NCBI RefSeq assembly: GCF_000455205.1 | Contig: NZ_AUWQ01000013.1 | Coordinates: 45,649-109,648 of the forward strand | Direction: 5' to 3' | Length of the DNA: 64,000 nt | From: Mycobacterium sp. UM_CSW | Lineage (GTDB): Bacteria; Actinomycetota; Actinomycetes; Mycobacteriales; Mycobacteriaceae | Shown here: positions 20,044 to 28,810 of the stretch, piece after piece | Layout of the letters: each line of letters begins with the position of its first letter | Position numbering within the stretch: the first letter of the stretch is position 1 | Program-made: the position numbers and the translations under genes | The notes under the pieces: model-generated | The model's input: the letters and a program-made list of their open reading frames with translations, nothing else | What the model was told of the DNA's origin: nothing | Databases searched by the model: none

Positions 20044-20219
20044 GGATTCTCCTGAAATCGTTGCATCTCTTTCGATTTCGATCGAACCACTGTGCGGCCG
20101 CCGGTGCTAGACGGGGGCCGCCGAAGTTGCCGAGAGGTTCATTGCGCGTTCAACCGGTCGCTCCCGGACGCTGGCCAAGGTGCACAACGGGTTTCGTTTC
20201 GGTGGAATGGACCCAATCC

Positions 20220-20522
20220 CTAGCCGGGACGGAGCGGCCGTTTGAGCGTGCAGACCATGCTCCATTCGAAATACAGCTCGCCGTCTTTGTCGTAGCCCTT
20301 GAAGCGATGGGCGACCTGGGTGCGTTGCACCGAGGAGTTCACGATTTCCCAGCCCTGTTCCCCGTAGGCCTTCGACAGTTCGGCGACCTCCTCGACGACA
20401 GCTTGCAGGGACTCATTCGTGCGGTAGATGAAGTTGCTTTCCCATCGCTGGGGGTACCACTGGCCGTCGGATGCCAGCCACCACCCGGGCCCGGGCGAAG
20501 GGGTGCTGGTGGGAGCGCTCAT
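20220..20522 (-). CDS. Small hypothetical protein with tryptophan-rich N-terminus
   Basis: The 100-residue product begins with PGPGWWLASDGQWYPQRWE, which resembles the short DUF2510-like motif (PGWYPDPxG) found at the ends of actinobacterial membrane and secreted proteins. The rest is a compact alpha/beta segment (LQAVVEEVAELSKAYGEQGWEIVNSSVQ, then YFEWSMVCTLKRP). There is no signal peptide or membrane segment. I do not recognise a function. It stands alone between hspX and another small gene; both neighbours are also on the minus strand. Confidence 0.6.
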   Translation of the reverse strand: MSAPTSTPSPGPGWWLASDGQWYPQRWESNFIYRTNESLQAVVEEVAELSKAYGEQGWEIVNSSVQRTQVAHRFKGYDKDGELYFEWSMVCTLKRPLRPG

Positions 20523-20724
20523 GCCCGGCGATCTTAGGGCGCCGCGCGCCCGTCAAAGCGATCTCCTAGTTAATTCTGAGGTAATTCCGTCGACTTCCCG
20601 CCGGCGGTCTTCTATAGATATTCGGCATTCCCGCGGCCCTTGGTTTGGGGCATCGCCGCACGCAAATGATCCGTGATTTCGCCGCTGAATTGGGCGCAGC
20701 AACTGAGGCGTGGTATTCGCGCGT

Positions 20725-21021
20725 TCAGCCGACCTGCTTCAGCGTGTAGTGAGCATTCGTGCGCCTGGGGTCATCTGCGAGCCGCTTCACCTCTTGGCGG
20801 ATCGGATCCACGGCGCCGCCGAATACGCCGGGGCAGCCGTCGGGGCATCGGACTTCCCACCAGGAGTCCGACGGGTGTTGCGGCCACGCCGCGAGCATTC
20901 CGCCTCTCGGCTGATAGCCGATCTCGGCTGCAAACTTTCTGAGGTTCCCGACGTGATGTTGGGCGGGGCAGAAGAGCGCTAGGTCGATGCCTAAATTGTC
21001 TGGTTCGTTCATGGCCGCCAT
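20725..21021 (-). CDS. Small cysteine-containing hypothetical protein
   Basis: Starting at the ATG at 21021 the product is 98 residues (a second ATG lies at 21012). It has ALFCPAQHH near 20, a tryptophan-rich middle (AAWPQHPSDSWWEVRCPDGCPG) and a charged C-terminus. The C-P-x2-H and CPDGC clusters could bind a metal, which is typical of small phage-like proteins, but this is only a suggestion. An alternative frame on the plus strand overlaps it; I prefer the minus frame because of its start with AGGCGAGA before the ATG and its plausible composition. It is divergent from the 21199 gene, with a double palindrome between them. Confidence 0.45.
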   Translation of the reverse strand: MAAMNEPDNLGIDLALFCPAQHHVGNLRKFAAEIGYQPRGGMLAAWPQHPSDSWWEVRCPDGCPGVFGGAVDPIRQEVKRLADDPRRTNAHYTLKQVG

Positions 21022-21107
21022 TCTCGCCTGTCCGCTCGGCACCGACCCCTCCTTTGCGACGACCATCGGCGGCGACAGCGTGACCACGATCACGCGCCGC
21101 TGAGGGC

Positions 21108-21157
21108 GTTAGTCACTTGACTACACGCCGCGCAGGTGGTGTAGTCAACTGACTAAC
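21108..21157. promoter_or_regulatory. Tandem palindromic operators, MarR-like
   Basis: Two 14-base palindromes, TAGTCACTTGACTA (21110-21123) and TAGTCAACTGACTA (21142-21155), have centres 32 bases apart, about three helical turns. Together they form a 19-base inverted repeat (21108-21126 and 21139-21157) with one mismatch and a 12-base spacer. The layout suits two dimers bound on one DNA face, and half-sites of this kind are common for MarR-family regulators. The site lies between the divergent 21021 and 21199 genes. No regulator gene is adjacent. Confidence 0.65.
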
Positions 21158-21198
21158 CCGGGCTAGAGCTGGCGCCCACAACCCAAGGAGAACCGACC

Positions 21199-21507
21199 AT
21201 GACCACAGCCCGATCGCGGGACCTCGCAGCCCCCCACGGGGCCACCTGCGTCGACGAATGGGAGAGCTTCGGCGCGGCCTTCAGGGTGTTCGACGGCCCG
21301 GAGTGGAGGATCAAGCACGTCACCGACCACGGCCGATGCGCCGACATCGAGGACATCGTGGTGTCGGTCATCGGGCGGCAGTACGTGGATGGGCGCGCTG
21401 AGCGCAAGATCATCATCGACGGCGCTCACACCCCGGTCATCACGTCGAGCGAAGCGCGGAAGCTGGGCAGCGCATTGATCGCCGCCGCGGACGCCGCTGA
21501 CGAGTGA
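21199..21507 (+). CDS. Small hypothetical protein under palindromic operators
   Basis: A 102-residue soluble protein, ATG preceded by AAGGAGAACCGACC, a strong ribosome site. Visible features are WESFGAAFRVFDGPEWRI, VVSVIGRQYVDGRAERKIIIDG and a C-terminal ITSSEARKLGSALIAAADAADE. That ending (ARxLxxALxxAADE) is familiar from a group of short mycobacterial and mycobacteriophage-like proteins of unknown function. Its promoter region carries a double palindrome, so it is probably tightly regulated. It sits just before tRNA-Arg, which it faces. Confidence 0.7.
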   Translation: MTTARSRDLAAPHGATCVDEWESFGAAFRVFDGPEWRIKHVTDHGRCADIEDIVVSVIGRQYVDGRAERKIIIDGAHTPVITSSEARKLGSALIAAADAADE

Positions 21508-21530
21508 CTTGCGGGCCGCAAAAATGCCAG

Positions 21531-21604
21531 TGCCCCCGGCACGACTCGAACGTGCGACCTAGGGATTAGAAGGCCCTTGCTCTATCCACCTGAGCTACGG
21601 AGGC
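21531..21604 (-). tRNA. tRNA-Arg (anticodon UCU)
   Basis: On the minus strand a full cloverleaf can be read: acceptor GCCTCCG pairing with CGGGGGC, discriminator A, D-arm GTAGCTCAG, anticodon loop with TCT, and T-arm with GTTCGAGTC. The CCA end is not encoded. It reads AGA codons, rare in this high-GC genome. The 3' end faces the accessory region on the left, as for a tRNA used as an integration site, but no attachment repeat was found. Confidence 0.93.
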
Positions 21605-21727
21605 AATGTGCAGGTCAGTCTATCGAACGCGACACGCCGAAAGACTGGCTGAACGCGACGCGCCCGAAAAGTCTTCCGCCGCCGCACTTATCGGTTATCG
21701 TGTGAGGCCTCGACACACGCACAACAC

Positions 21728-21744
21728 CGGCTGATCATCAGCCG
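21728..21744. promoter_or_regulatory. Palindrome upstream of lipQ
   Basis: CGGCTGATCATCAGCCG is a perfect palindrome with a single central base (8-base arms). It lies 45 bases before the lipQ ATG, in the gap after tRNA-Arg. It could be an operator for the lipQ-plsB2 operon or a small hairpin in its leader; it has no T-tract, so a terminator is less likely. Confidence 0.4.
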
Positions 21745-21789
21745 TTAACCGCAACGAAGCGTGTGCATAGCCGTCGAGGGGTGCGTTGC

Positions 21790-23037
21790 ATGAGCGTGAC
21801 CTTGAACTTGACTTCGCGCTGCTCGCAGGCTGGCGCGCAGGCGCTGCGACTGGCGGCTGACGCCAGGGACACGTATCGCGCCGGCGCGGTGTTGCTGCGC
21901 GGCTCGCCGTTCGCGGTCGGCTGGTTTGCCGGCTGGCTCTCGACCGAATTTCCCCCGCACGTGGTGACCGGGCACGCGTTGTCCCGGGTATCGCAACCCG
22001 CCATCGAACGCGTCGGTACCTCGTGGGCCGCGCAAAAAGCCGACCAAGCCCTCTCCGCCGCGCTCGTCGAGTGCTTCGGGCCCGACTTCCGCGACTTGGT
22101 GCAACATCCGGCCTACGTCCAGTCCGAGGGTGCGCCGCGCGGCGGGCTGCTGCGCAGGCCGGGGCCGCACCGCCGGTACGCCGCGGAGACGTCCGACATC
22201 TCCTACGGTCCCGGCGGCAGCGAACACCTGCTGGACATCTGGCGGCGTCACGACCTGGCGCCCGGCCGGCGCGCGCCGGTGCTGATCCAAGTCCCCGGCG
22301 GCGCGTGGTCGGTCAACGGCAAACGCCATCAGGCCTACACGCTGATGAGCCACATGGTCGAGCTCGGCTGGATCTGCGTCTCGATCAACTACAGCAAGAG
22401 CCCACGCTGCACATTTCCCACGCACCTCATCGACGTGAAGAGGGCGATCGCATGGGTCCGCGAGAACATCGCCGACTACGGCGGTGATCCCGACTTCATC
22501 GCGATCACCGGTGGGTCCGCGGGCGGCCACCTGGCGTCGCTCGCCGCGCTCACCCCGAACAACCCGACTTTCCAGCCCGGCTTCGAGGACGCGGACACCA
22601 CCGTCCAGGCCGTCGCGCCCTATTACGGCGTCTACGACTTCACCGACTTCGAGAACATGCACGAGATGATGCTGCCGTTCCTTGAGCACTTCGTGCTCAA
22701 GTCCCGCTACAGCGAGAACCCTGAGCGCTTCAGGGCAGCGTCGCCGATCACCTACGCGCACAGCGAGGCCCCGCCGTTCTTCGTGCTGCACGGCGAGAAA
22801 GACGAACTGATTCCCACCGGCCAGGCTCGGGTCTTTTGCGCGGCACTACGGGACGCCGGGGCCGCCACAGTGGGCTACGCCGAACTCGCCAACGCGCACC
22901 ACGCATTCGACATCACACCGACGGTGCGGTCGCGGTTGGCCGCCGGGGCCGTCGCCGACTTCCTGGGCATCGTCTACGGCGGCCGCGCCGGCTCGCTGGC
23001 GGGTTCGTTGCCGCTATCGGCGACTTCGGCCAGCTGA
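21790..23037 (+). CDS. lipQ: Alpha/beta-hydrolase carboxylesterase LipQ (Rv2485c-like)
   Basis: The 415-residue enzyme is a hormone-sensitive-lipase-like esterase close in length to M. tuberculosis LipQ (421). An N-terminal helical region of about 140 residues precedes the hydrolase fold: the oxyanion segment VPGGAW (in place of HGGG), YSKSPRCTFPTHLIDVKRA, the nucleophile elbow TGGSAGGHLASLAAL near 240, acid in HGEKDELIP near 340 and histidine in ANAHHAFD near 375. It probably hydrolyses short or medium acyl esters. The ATG at 21790 follows GAGGGG at good spacing; a GTG nine codons upstream is less likely. It begins the lipid operon completed by the WS/DGAT-like gene, plsC and plsB2. Confidence 0.88.
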   Translation: MSVTLNLTSRCSQAGAQALRLAADARDTYRAGAVLLRGSPFAVGWFAGWLSTEFPPHVVTGHALSRVSQPAIERVGTSWAAQKADQALSAALVECFGPDFRDLVQHPAYVQSEGAPRGGLLRRPGPHRRYAAETSDISYGPGGSEHLLDIWRRHDLAPGRRAPVLIQVPGGAWSVNGKRHQAYTLMSHMVELGWICVSINYSKSPRCTFPTHLIDVKRAIAWVRENIADYGGDPDFIAITGGSAGGHLASLAALTPNNPTFQPGFEDADTTVQAVAPYYGVYDFTDFENMHEMMLPFLEHFVLKSRYSENPERFRAASPITYAHSEAPPFFVLHGEKDELIPTGQARVFCAALRDAGAATVGYAELANAHHAFDITPTVRSRLAAGAVADFLGIVYGGRAGSLAGSLPLSATSAS

Positions 23038-23176
23038 GCCGGGCCGCTTCGCTGACTGGATCGCGCCTTTCACCAGCGCGGCAAGCCGACTAGCGTGGGT
23101 TGGGCAATCCGGTTTGCGGGTCCCAGACAGGAGGCTTGGTCAGCGGTGACAACGTTGGCGCGTCGAGTTCGCGATC

Positions 23177-24646
23177 ATGGCTGAGTCGGTCGAGGCCATT
23201 CAATTGGCCGACGAGCTCGGGCCGGTGGACTATCTGATGCATCGGGGGGAGGCGAACCCCCGGACCCGGTCCGGGATCATGGCGCTCGAACTCCTCGACA
23301 CCACACCGGACTGGGATCGGTTCCGGACCCGATTCGAAAACGCCTCCCGGCGGGTGCGCCGGTTGCGCCAGAAGGTCGTCGTACCGACGTTGCCGACGGC
23401 GTCACCGCGCTGGGTGGTCGATCCCGACTTCAACCTCGACTTCCACGTGCGACGGGTGCGGGTGTCCGGGTCAGGCACGCTGCGCGAGGTGTTCGACCTG
23501 GCCGAGGTGATCCTGCAGTCGCCGATGGACATCTCGCGGCCGCTGTGGACCGCCACGCTGGTGGAGGGCCTGGCCGACGGCCGGGCCGCGACGCTGCTGC
23601 ACGTCAGCCACGCGGTCACCGACGGCGTCGGCGGCGTCGAGATGTTCGCCGAAATTTACGACCTGGAGCGGGAGCCGCCGGCCAGGCCGACGCCGCCGCA
23701 ACCCGTTCCGCAGGACTTGACGCCGAATGACCTGATGCGCCAAGGCATCAACCGCCTGCCCCTGGCCATCGTCAACGGCGTCGTGGGCGCCGTGTCCGGG
23801 GCGGTGTCGGCGGCCGGCAAGGCGGTGCTGGACCCGGTTTCCACCGTCGGCGGAGTGGTCGGCTACGCCGTGTCGGGCATGCGGGTGATGAACCGCGCCG
23901 CCGAGCCGTCGCCGCTGCTGCGCCGCCGCAGCCTCGCCACCCGCACCGAAGCGATCGACATTCCGCTTTCCGACCTGCACCGGGCCGCGAAAGCCGGTGG
24001 GGGATCGATCAACGACGCCTACCTGGCCGGCCTGTCGGGCGCCCTGCGCCGCTACCATGTGGCGCTCGGCGTGCCCATCAGCACGCTGCCGATGGCGGTG
24101 CCGGTGAGCCTGCGTGCCGACGCCGACACGGCCGGCGGCAACCGCTTCACCGGCGTCAACCTGGCTGCGCCGCTGGGCACCGCCGATCCGGTCGCCCGGA
24201 TGAAGAAGATCCGCGCCCAGATGACGCAGCGCCGCGAGGAGCCCGCGATGAACATCATCGGTTCCATCGCCCCGGTGCTCAGCGTGCTGCCCACGCCGGT
24301 GCTGGAGGGGATCACCGGCTCGGTGATCGGCTCCGACGTGCAGGCCAGCAACGTCCCGGTCTATCCCGGCGACACGTACATCGCCGGCGCAAAGGTCTTG
24401 CGGCAGTATGGCATCGGCCCGCTGCCCGGGGTGGCGATGATGGTGGTGCTGATCTCCCGGGGCGGGTGGTGCACGATCACTGTGCGTTACGACCGGGCCT
24501 CGGTGCGAAACGAGCCGCTGTTCGCCCAGTGCCTGCTGGAGGGCTTCGACGAGATCCTGGCGCTGGCGGGTGATCCGGCGCCGCGCGCGGTGCCCGCCTC
24601 CTTCACGGAGCCGGCCGTCTCCGCGCGATCGGTGGCGAGCTCATGA
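23177..24646 (+). CDS. WS/DGAT-like wax ester synthase/diacylglycerol acyltransferase family (Rv2484c-like)
   Basis: A 489-residue acyltransferase of the WS/DGAT superfamily, the length of Rv2484c (491). The catalytic HxxxDG motif is intact (SHAVTDGVGG, H145 and D149), the N-terminal LGPVDYLMHRGEANPRTRSG replaces the usual LSPxDxxFL opening, and a C-terminal PGDTYIAGAKVLRQYGIGPLPGVAMM fits the family's late conserved block. Members make triacylglycerol or wax esters from acyl-CoA. The glycine/alanine-rich middle (about 200-235) could contact the membrane. Its TGA overlaps the ATG of plsC. The location with PlsC and PlsB2 suggests glycerolipid synthesis. Confidence 0.9.
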   Translation: MAESVEAIQLADELGPVDYLMHRGEANPRTRSGIMALELLDTTPDWDRFRTRFENASRRVRRLRQKVVVPTLPTASPRWVVDPDFNLDFHVRRVRVSGSGTLREVFDLAEVILQSPMDISRPLWTATLVEGLADGRAATLLHVSHAVTDGVGGVEMFAEIYDLEREPPARPTPPQPVPQDLTPNDLMRQGINRLPLAIVNGVVGAVSGAVSAAGKAVLDPVSTVGGVVGYAVSGMRVMNRAAEPSPLLRRRSLATRTEAIDIPLSDLHRAAKAGGGSINDAYLAGLSGALRRYHVALGVPISTLPMAVPVSLRADADTAGGNRFTGVNLAAPLGTADPVARMKKIRAQMTQRREEPAMNIIGSIAPVLSVLPTPVLEGITGSVIGSDVQASNVPVYPGDTYIAGAKVLRQYGIGPLPGVAMMVVLISRGGWCTITVRYDRASVRNEPLFAQCLLEGFDEILALAGDPAPRAVPASFTEPAVSARSVASS

Positions 24647-26418
24647 GCGCCTCGCAAGAGCCAGCCAAAAACGGTGGCGCGCAAAAACAACCGGCAGGCG
24701 ACATGCGGTTGCCCGGCTCGGTCGCCGAGATCATGGCCAGCCCGCCCGGGCCGAAGATCGGCGCGTTTTTTGACCTGGACGGCACGCTGGTCGCCGGGTT
24801 CACCGCGGTCATCCTGACCCAGGAGCGGTTGCTGCGCCGCGACATGGGCGTGGGTGAGCTGCTCAGCATGGTTCAGGCCGGCCTGAGCCACACCCTGGGG
24901 CGCATCGAGTTCGAAGACCTCATCGGCAAGGCCGCCGCGGCGCTGGCCGGGCGGCTACTGGACGATCTGGAGGAGATCGGCGAGCGGCTCTTCGTGCAAC
25001 GGATCGAGTCGCGGATCTACCCCGAGATGCGCGAACTGGTGCGCGCGCACGTGGCCCGCGGCCACACCGTGGTGCTCAGCTCGTCGGCGCTGACCATTCA
25101 GGTCAACCCGGTGGCGCGCTTCCTCGGAATCTCCAACATGCTCACCAACAAGTTCGAGACCAACGAGGACGGGATACTCACCGGCGGTGTGCAGAAGCCG
25201 ATCCTGTGGGGGCCGGGCAAAGCCGCTGCCGTGCAACGATTTGCCGCCGAGCACGGCATCGACCTCAAGGACAGCTACTTCTACGCCGACGGTGACGAGG
25301 ACGTCGCCCTGATGTATCTGGTCGGCAATCCACGGCCGACCAACCCCGAGGGAAAGATGGCCGCGGTGGCCAAGCGCCGCGGCTGGCCGATCCTGAGATT
25401 CGAGAGCCGGGGTCGGCTCGGCCTACAGCGGCAGTTGCGAACGCTCGCCGGCTTCAGTTCGATGTTCCCGGTTGCCGCCGGCGCCGTCGGCATCGGAGTG
25501 CTGACCCGCAGCCGTCGGCGCGGCGTGAACTTCTTCACCTCCACCTTCTCTCAGTTGTCGCTGGCGATCGCCGGGGTGCAGCTCAACGTCATCGGCCAGG
25601 AGAACCTGACCGCGCAGCGGCCGGCGGTCTTTATCTTCAACCACCGCAACCAGGTTGACCCCGTCATCGCGGGCGCGCTGGTGCGCGACAACTGGGTCGG
25701 TGTCGGCAAGAAGGAACTGCAGAAAGACCCGATCATGGGAACGCTCGGCAAGCTGGTCGACACCGTGTTCATCGACCGGGACGATCCGGTCGCCGCGGTC
25801 GAGACGATGCACACGGTCGAGGACCGGGCCCGAAACGGGCTCTCCATCGTGATCGCTCCGGAGGGCACCCGGGTCGACACCACCGAAGTGGGGCCGTTCA
25901 AGAAGGGGCCCTTCCGCATCGCGATGGCGGTGGGAATCCCGATCGTCCCTATCGTCATCCGCAACGCCGAGATCGTCGCTGCGCGAAACTCCACCGTCAT
26001 CAACCCCGGCACGGTCGATGTCGCGGTGTTCCCGCCAATTCCCGTCGACGACTGGACCGTTGAGACGCTGCCCGACCACATCGCCGAGGTCCGCCAGCTC
26101 TACCTGGACACGCTGGCCAACTGGCCTGTCGACGAACTGCCCGAGGTCGATCTGTACGCCGAGAAGAAGGCGGCGAAAAAGGTCCACGCGCCGGCGAAGA
26201 AGTCGGCCGCCAAGAAGGCTGCCGCGAAAAAGGCGCCCGCCAAGAGGGCCGCCGCGAAAACGGCAGCCGCGAAAAAGGCTGCGCCCAAGGCAAAGCCGGC
26301 GAAGGCGAACCCGAACGAGTCTCAGGTGGCGCTCAAAGACGGTGAGGCGCAACGGCCCAGCGGGCAGGGAACCGTCAGCGGCGAGTCGCCGGGTGCCGCG
26401 CCGAGAGGGCGGCAGTGA
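24643..26418 (+). CDS. plsC: HAD hydrolase-1-acylglycerol-3-phosphate acyltransferase fusion PlsC
   Basis: A 591-residue two-domain enzyme like Rv2483c. Residues about 35-270 are a HAD-IB (phosphoserine-phosphatase-like) domain with FFDLDGTLV (D44 and D46), SSSALTIQV and [13 protein letters not shown]. Residues about 290-510 are an acyltransferase with NHRNQVDP (H334, D339) and APEGTR near 408. It would acylate lysophosphatidate; the HAD part might remove phosphate from the product. The C-terminal 70 residues are lysine/alanine-rich, with repeated AAKKA and PAK units resembling the tail of mycobacterial histone-like proteins; membrane-surface or nucleic-acid contact is possible. Start ATG overlaps the upstream stop; end overlaps the GTG of plsB2. 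Confidence 0.92.
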   Translation: MSASQEPAKNGGAQKQPAGDMRLPGSVAEIMASPPGPKIGAFFDLDGTLVAGFTAVILTQERLLRRDMGVGELLSMVQAGLSHTLGRIEFEDLIGKAAAALAGRLLDDLEEIGERLFVQRIESRIYPEMRELVRAHVARGHTVVLSSSALTIQVNPVARFLGISNMLTNKFETNEDGILTGGVQKPILWGPGKAAAVQRFAAEHGIDLKDSYFYADGDEDVALMYLVGNPRPTNPEGKMAAVAKRRGWPILRFESRGRLGLQRQLRTLAGFSSMFPVAAGAVGIGVLTRSRRRGVNFFTSTFSQLSLAIAGVQLNVIGQENLTAQRPAVFIFNHRNQVDPVIAGALVRDNWVGVGKKELQKDPIMGTLGKLVDTVFIDRDDPVAAVETMHTVEDRARNGLSIVIAPEGTRVDTTEVGPFKKGPFRIAMAVGIPIVPIVIRNAEIVAARNSTVINPGTVDVAVFPPIPVDDWTVETLPDHIAEVRQLYLDTLANWPVDELPEVDLYAEKKAAKKVHAPAKKSAAKKAAAKKAPAKRAAAKTAAAKKAAPKAKPAKANPNESQVALKDGEAQRPSGQGTVSGESPGAAPRGRQ

Positions 26419-28784
26419 CCAAACCGGCCGCGGATATCAGCGCCGTCGTCGCCGCACAAGACTCGCTGATATTGGCGTCCATGGCCTCTCCGGTCGAGCG
26501 GGAGCTGGTCATGGCGTGGGTGGATCAGGAGCGTGCCGGCAACCCCGACGCGACGTTCGAGGTGTTGGCGCTGCCCGAAGAAAACGCGCCGCCCACGGCG
26601 CTACCCGAGCTGGTTGAGCGGCTCGAGTCCGAATCCAACGACGACCGCTCGGTCGTTCCCGTGCGGGTGTTCTGGCTGCCGGCCGCCAATCGCGGTCGGG
26701 TCGCCAAGCTCGCCGGGCTGCTCCCGGGCCAGGATCCCTACCACCCCAACCCACGTCAGCAGCGGCACATCATCCGCAATGACCCGCTACGCGCGCGGGT
26801 GGTGGCCGGCGAGCCGGCGAAGGTCTCGGAATTGCGCCAGCAGTGGCGCGACACCACCGTCGGCGAAGACAGACATGACTTCGCGCACTTCGTCACCCGC
26901 CGGGCGATCTTGGCGCTGGAACGCGCCGAATACCGGATCCTGGGGCCGCAGTACAAGTCGCCGCGGCTGGTCAAGCCAGAGATCTTGGCCTCCACGCGCT
27001 TTCGCGCCGGCCTGAAAAAGATCCCGGGCGCCACCGTCGAGGAAGCCGGCAAGATGCTCGACGAACTGTCCACCGGGTGGAGCCGGGTGTCCGTCGACCT
27101 GGTCGGCGTCCTGGGCAGGGCGCTCAGCCGCGGATTCGACCCCCAGATCGACTATGACGAATACCAGGTGGCCGCGATGCGCACCGCGCTGGAAACCCAT
27201 CCCGCCGTGCTGCTGTTTTCGCACCGCTCATACATCGACGGCGCGGTGGTGCCGGTCGCGATGCAGGAGAACCGGTTACCTCCGGTGCACGTGTTCGCCG
27301 GCATCAACCTGTCCTTCGGGGTGATGGGTCCGCTGCTGCGCCGTGCCGGGACGATCTTTATCCGCCGCAACATCGGCGACGACCCGCTCTACAAGTACGT
27401 CCTGCGCGAATACGTCGGCTACATCGTCGAGAAGCGGTTCAACCTGAGCTGGTCGATCGAGGGCACCCGCTCGCGCACCGGAAAGATGTTGCCGCCCAAG
27501 CTCGGTCTGCTCTCGTACGTCGCCGACGCATACCTGGACGGCCGCAGCGAAGACATCCTGTTGCAGCCGGTGTCGATCGGCTTCGACCAGCTGCACGAAA
27601 CCGCCGAGTACGCCGCCTACGCCCGGGGCGGCGAGAAGACACCGGAGGGCGTCGTCTGGCTCTACAACTTCATCAAGGCACAGGGCGAGCGTAACTACGG
27701 CAAGATCTATGTGCGCTTCCCTGAAGCGGTCTCGATGCGGCAGTACCTCGGTCCGCCGCACGGGGCACGCGCGCTGGATGAGGGCGCCAAACGCCTTGCG
27801 CTGCAGAAGATGTCGTTTGAGGTCGCGTGGCGGATCCTGCAGGCTACGCCGGTGACCGCGACGGGATTGGTGTGCGCGCTGCTGCTCACCACCAGGGGCG
27901 CGGCGTTGACGCTTGGTCAGCTGCACCACACCCTGCAGGACTCGCTGGATTATCTGGAGCGCAAGCAGACCCCGATGTCGACGAGCGCCCTGCGGTTGCG
28001 CCGGCGCGACGGGGTGCTCGCCGCGGTCGACACGTTGTCCAACGGACACCCGATCACCCGCGTCGACGGCGGCCGCGAGCCGGTGTGGCGAATCGCGCCC
28101 GAGCAGCAGCACGCCGCGGCGTTCTACCGAAACTCCTTGATCCACGCCTTTTTAGAGACCTCGCTCGTGGAGCTTGCGCTGGCGCATGCCCGGCGCGTCA
28201 CCGATCCTGATGGCGATCGGATCGCGGCGTTCTGGGCGCAGGCGATGCGGTTGCGGGATCTGCTGAAGTTCGATTTCTATTTCGCCGACTCGGCGGCGTT
28301 CCGGGACCACATCGCCGAAGAGATGGCGTGGCACGACGACTGGGAAGCGCACGTCACCGCCGGCGGCGACGAAATCGACGCGATGCTGTTCGCCAAGCGT
28401 CCGTTGATGGCGGAAGCCATGTTGCGGGTGTTCTTCGAGGCGTACGAGATCGTCGCCGACGTGTTGCGCGACGCGCCGGCCGATGTCGGGCCCAAGGAGC
28501 TGACCGAGTCCGCGCTCGGGGTGGGCCGGCAATACGTGGCACAGACCAGGATCCGCAGCAGCGAATCGGTATCGACGCTGCTGTTCGCCACCGCGTATCA
28601 GGTCGTCGTCGACCAGGATCTGGTCGCGCCGGCCCCCGACCTCGCCGAACGGCGGACCGCTTTCCGCCAGGAGCTGCGCGACATCCTCGAGGATTCCGAG
28701 TACGTCGGCCGGATCGCCCGCGAGCAGTTCATCGCCCGCGAGGCACGCGCGCGCCGGGAGCGGCTGGACGGCCAAGCTCGGTAG
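26415..28784 (+). CDS. plsB2: Glycerol-3-phosphate 1-O-acyltransferase PlsB2
   Basis: The 789-residue product has exactly the length I recall for M. tuberculosis PlsB2 (Rv2482c). The acyltransferase block I is FSHRSYIDG (H270, D275), block II is the [22 protein letters not shown] region, block [23 protein letters not shown] near 350 and block [16 protein letters not shown]. It makes the first acylation of glycerol-3-phosphate for phospholipids and triacylglycerol at the membrane. The GTG start overlaps the plsC stop (GTGA). It ends the coupled lipid operon; the next gene starts 26 bases later. Confidence 0.95.
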   Translation: MTKPAADISAVVAAQDSLILASMASPVERELVMAWVDQERAGNPDATFEVLALPEENAPPTALPELVERLESESNDDRSVVPVRVFWLPAANRGRVAKLAGLLPGQDPYHPNPRQQRHIIRNDPLRARVVAGEPAKVSELRQQWRDTTVGEDRHDFAHFVTRRAILALERAEYRILGPQYKSPRLVKPEILASTRFRAGLKKIPGATVEEAGKMLDELSTGWSRVSVDLVGVLGRALSRGFDPQIDYDEYQVAAMRTALETHPAVLLFSHRSYIDGAVVPVAMQENRLPPVHVFAGINLSFGVMGPLLRRAGTIFIRRNIGDDPLYKYVLREYVGYIVEKRFNLSWSIEGTRSRTGKMLPPKLGLLSYVADAYLDGRSEDILLQPVSIGFDQLHETAEYAAYARGGEKTPEGVVWLYNFIKAQGERNYGKIYVRFPEAVSMRQYLGPPHGARALDEGAKRLALQKMSFEVAWRILQATPVTATGLVCALLLTTRGAALTLGQLHHTLQDSLDYLERKQTPMSTSALRLRRRDGVLAAVDTLSNGHPITRVDGGREPVWRIAPEQQHAAAFYRNSLIHAFLETSLVELALAHARRVTDPDGDRIAAFWAQAMRLRDLLKFDFYFADSAAFRDHIAEEMAWHDDWEAHVTAGGDEIDAMLFAKRPLMAEAMLRVFFEAYEIVADVLRDAPADVGPKELTESALGVGRQYVAQTRIRSSESVSTLLFATAYQVVVDQDLVAPAPDLAERRTAFRQELRDILEDSEYVGRIAREQFIAREARARRERLDGQAR

Positions 28785-28810
28785 TTGGCAGCGCCCAATA
28801 CGCTGGGTGC

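Noticed and set aside
20044-20219. DosR box in front of the alpha-crystallin gene
   Set aside because: No stretch matches the 20-base palindrome well enough, although the protein resembles HspX.
20710-20982. Plus-strand 90-codon frame opposite the small cysteine protein
   Set aside because: No ribosome site and less plausible composition than the minus-strand frame.
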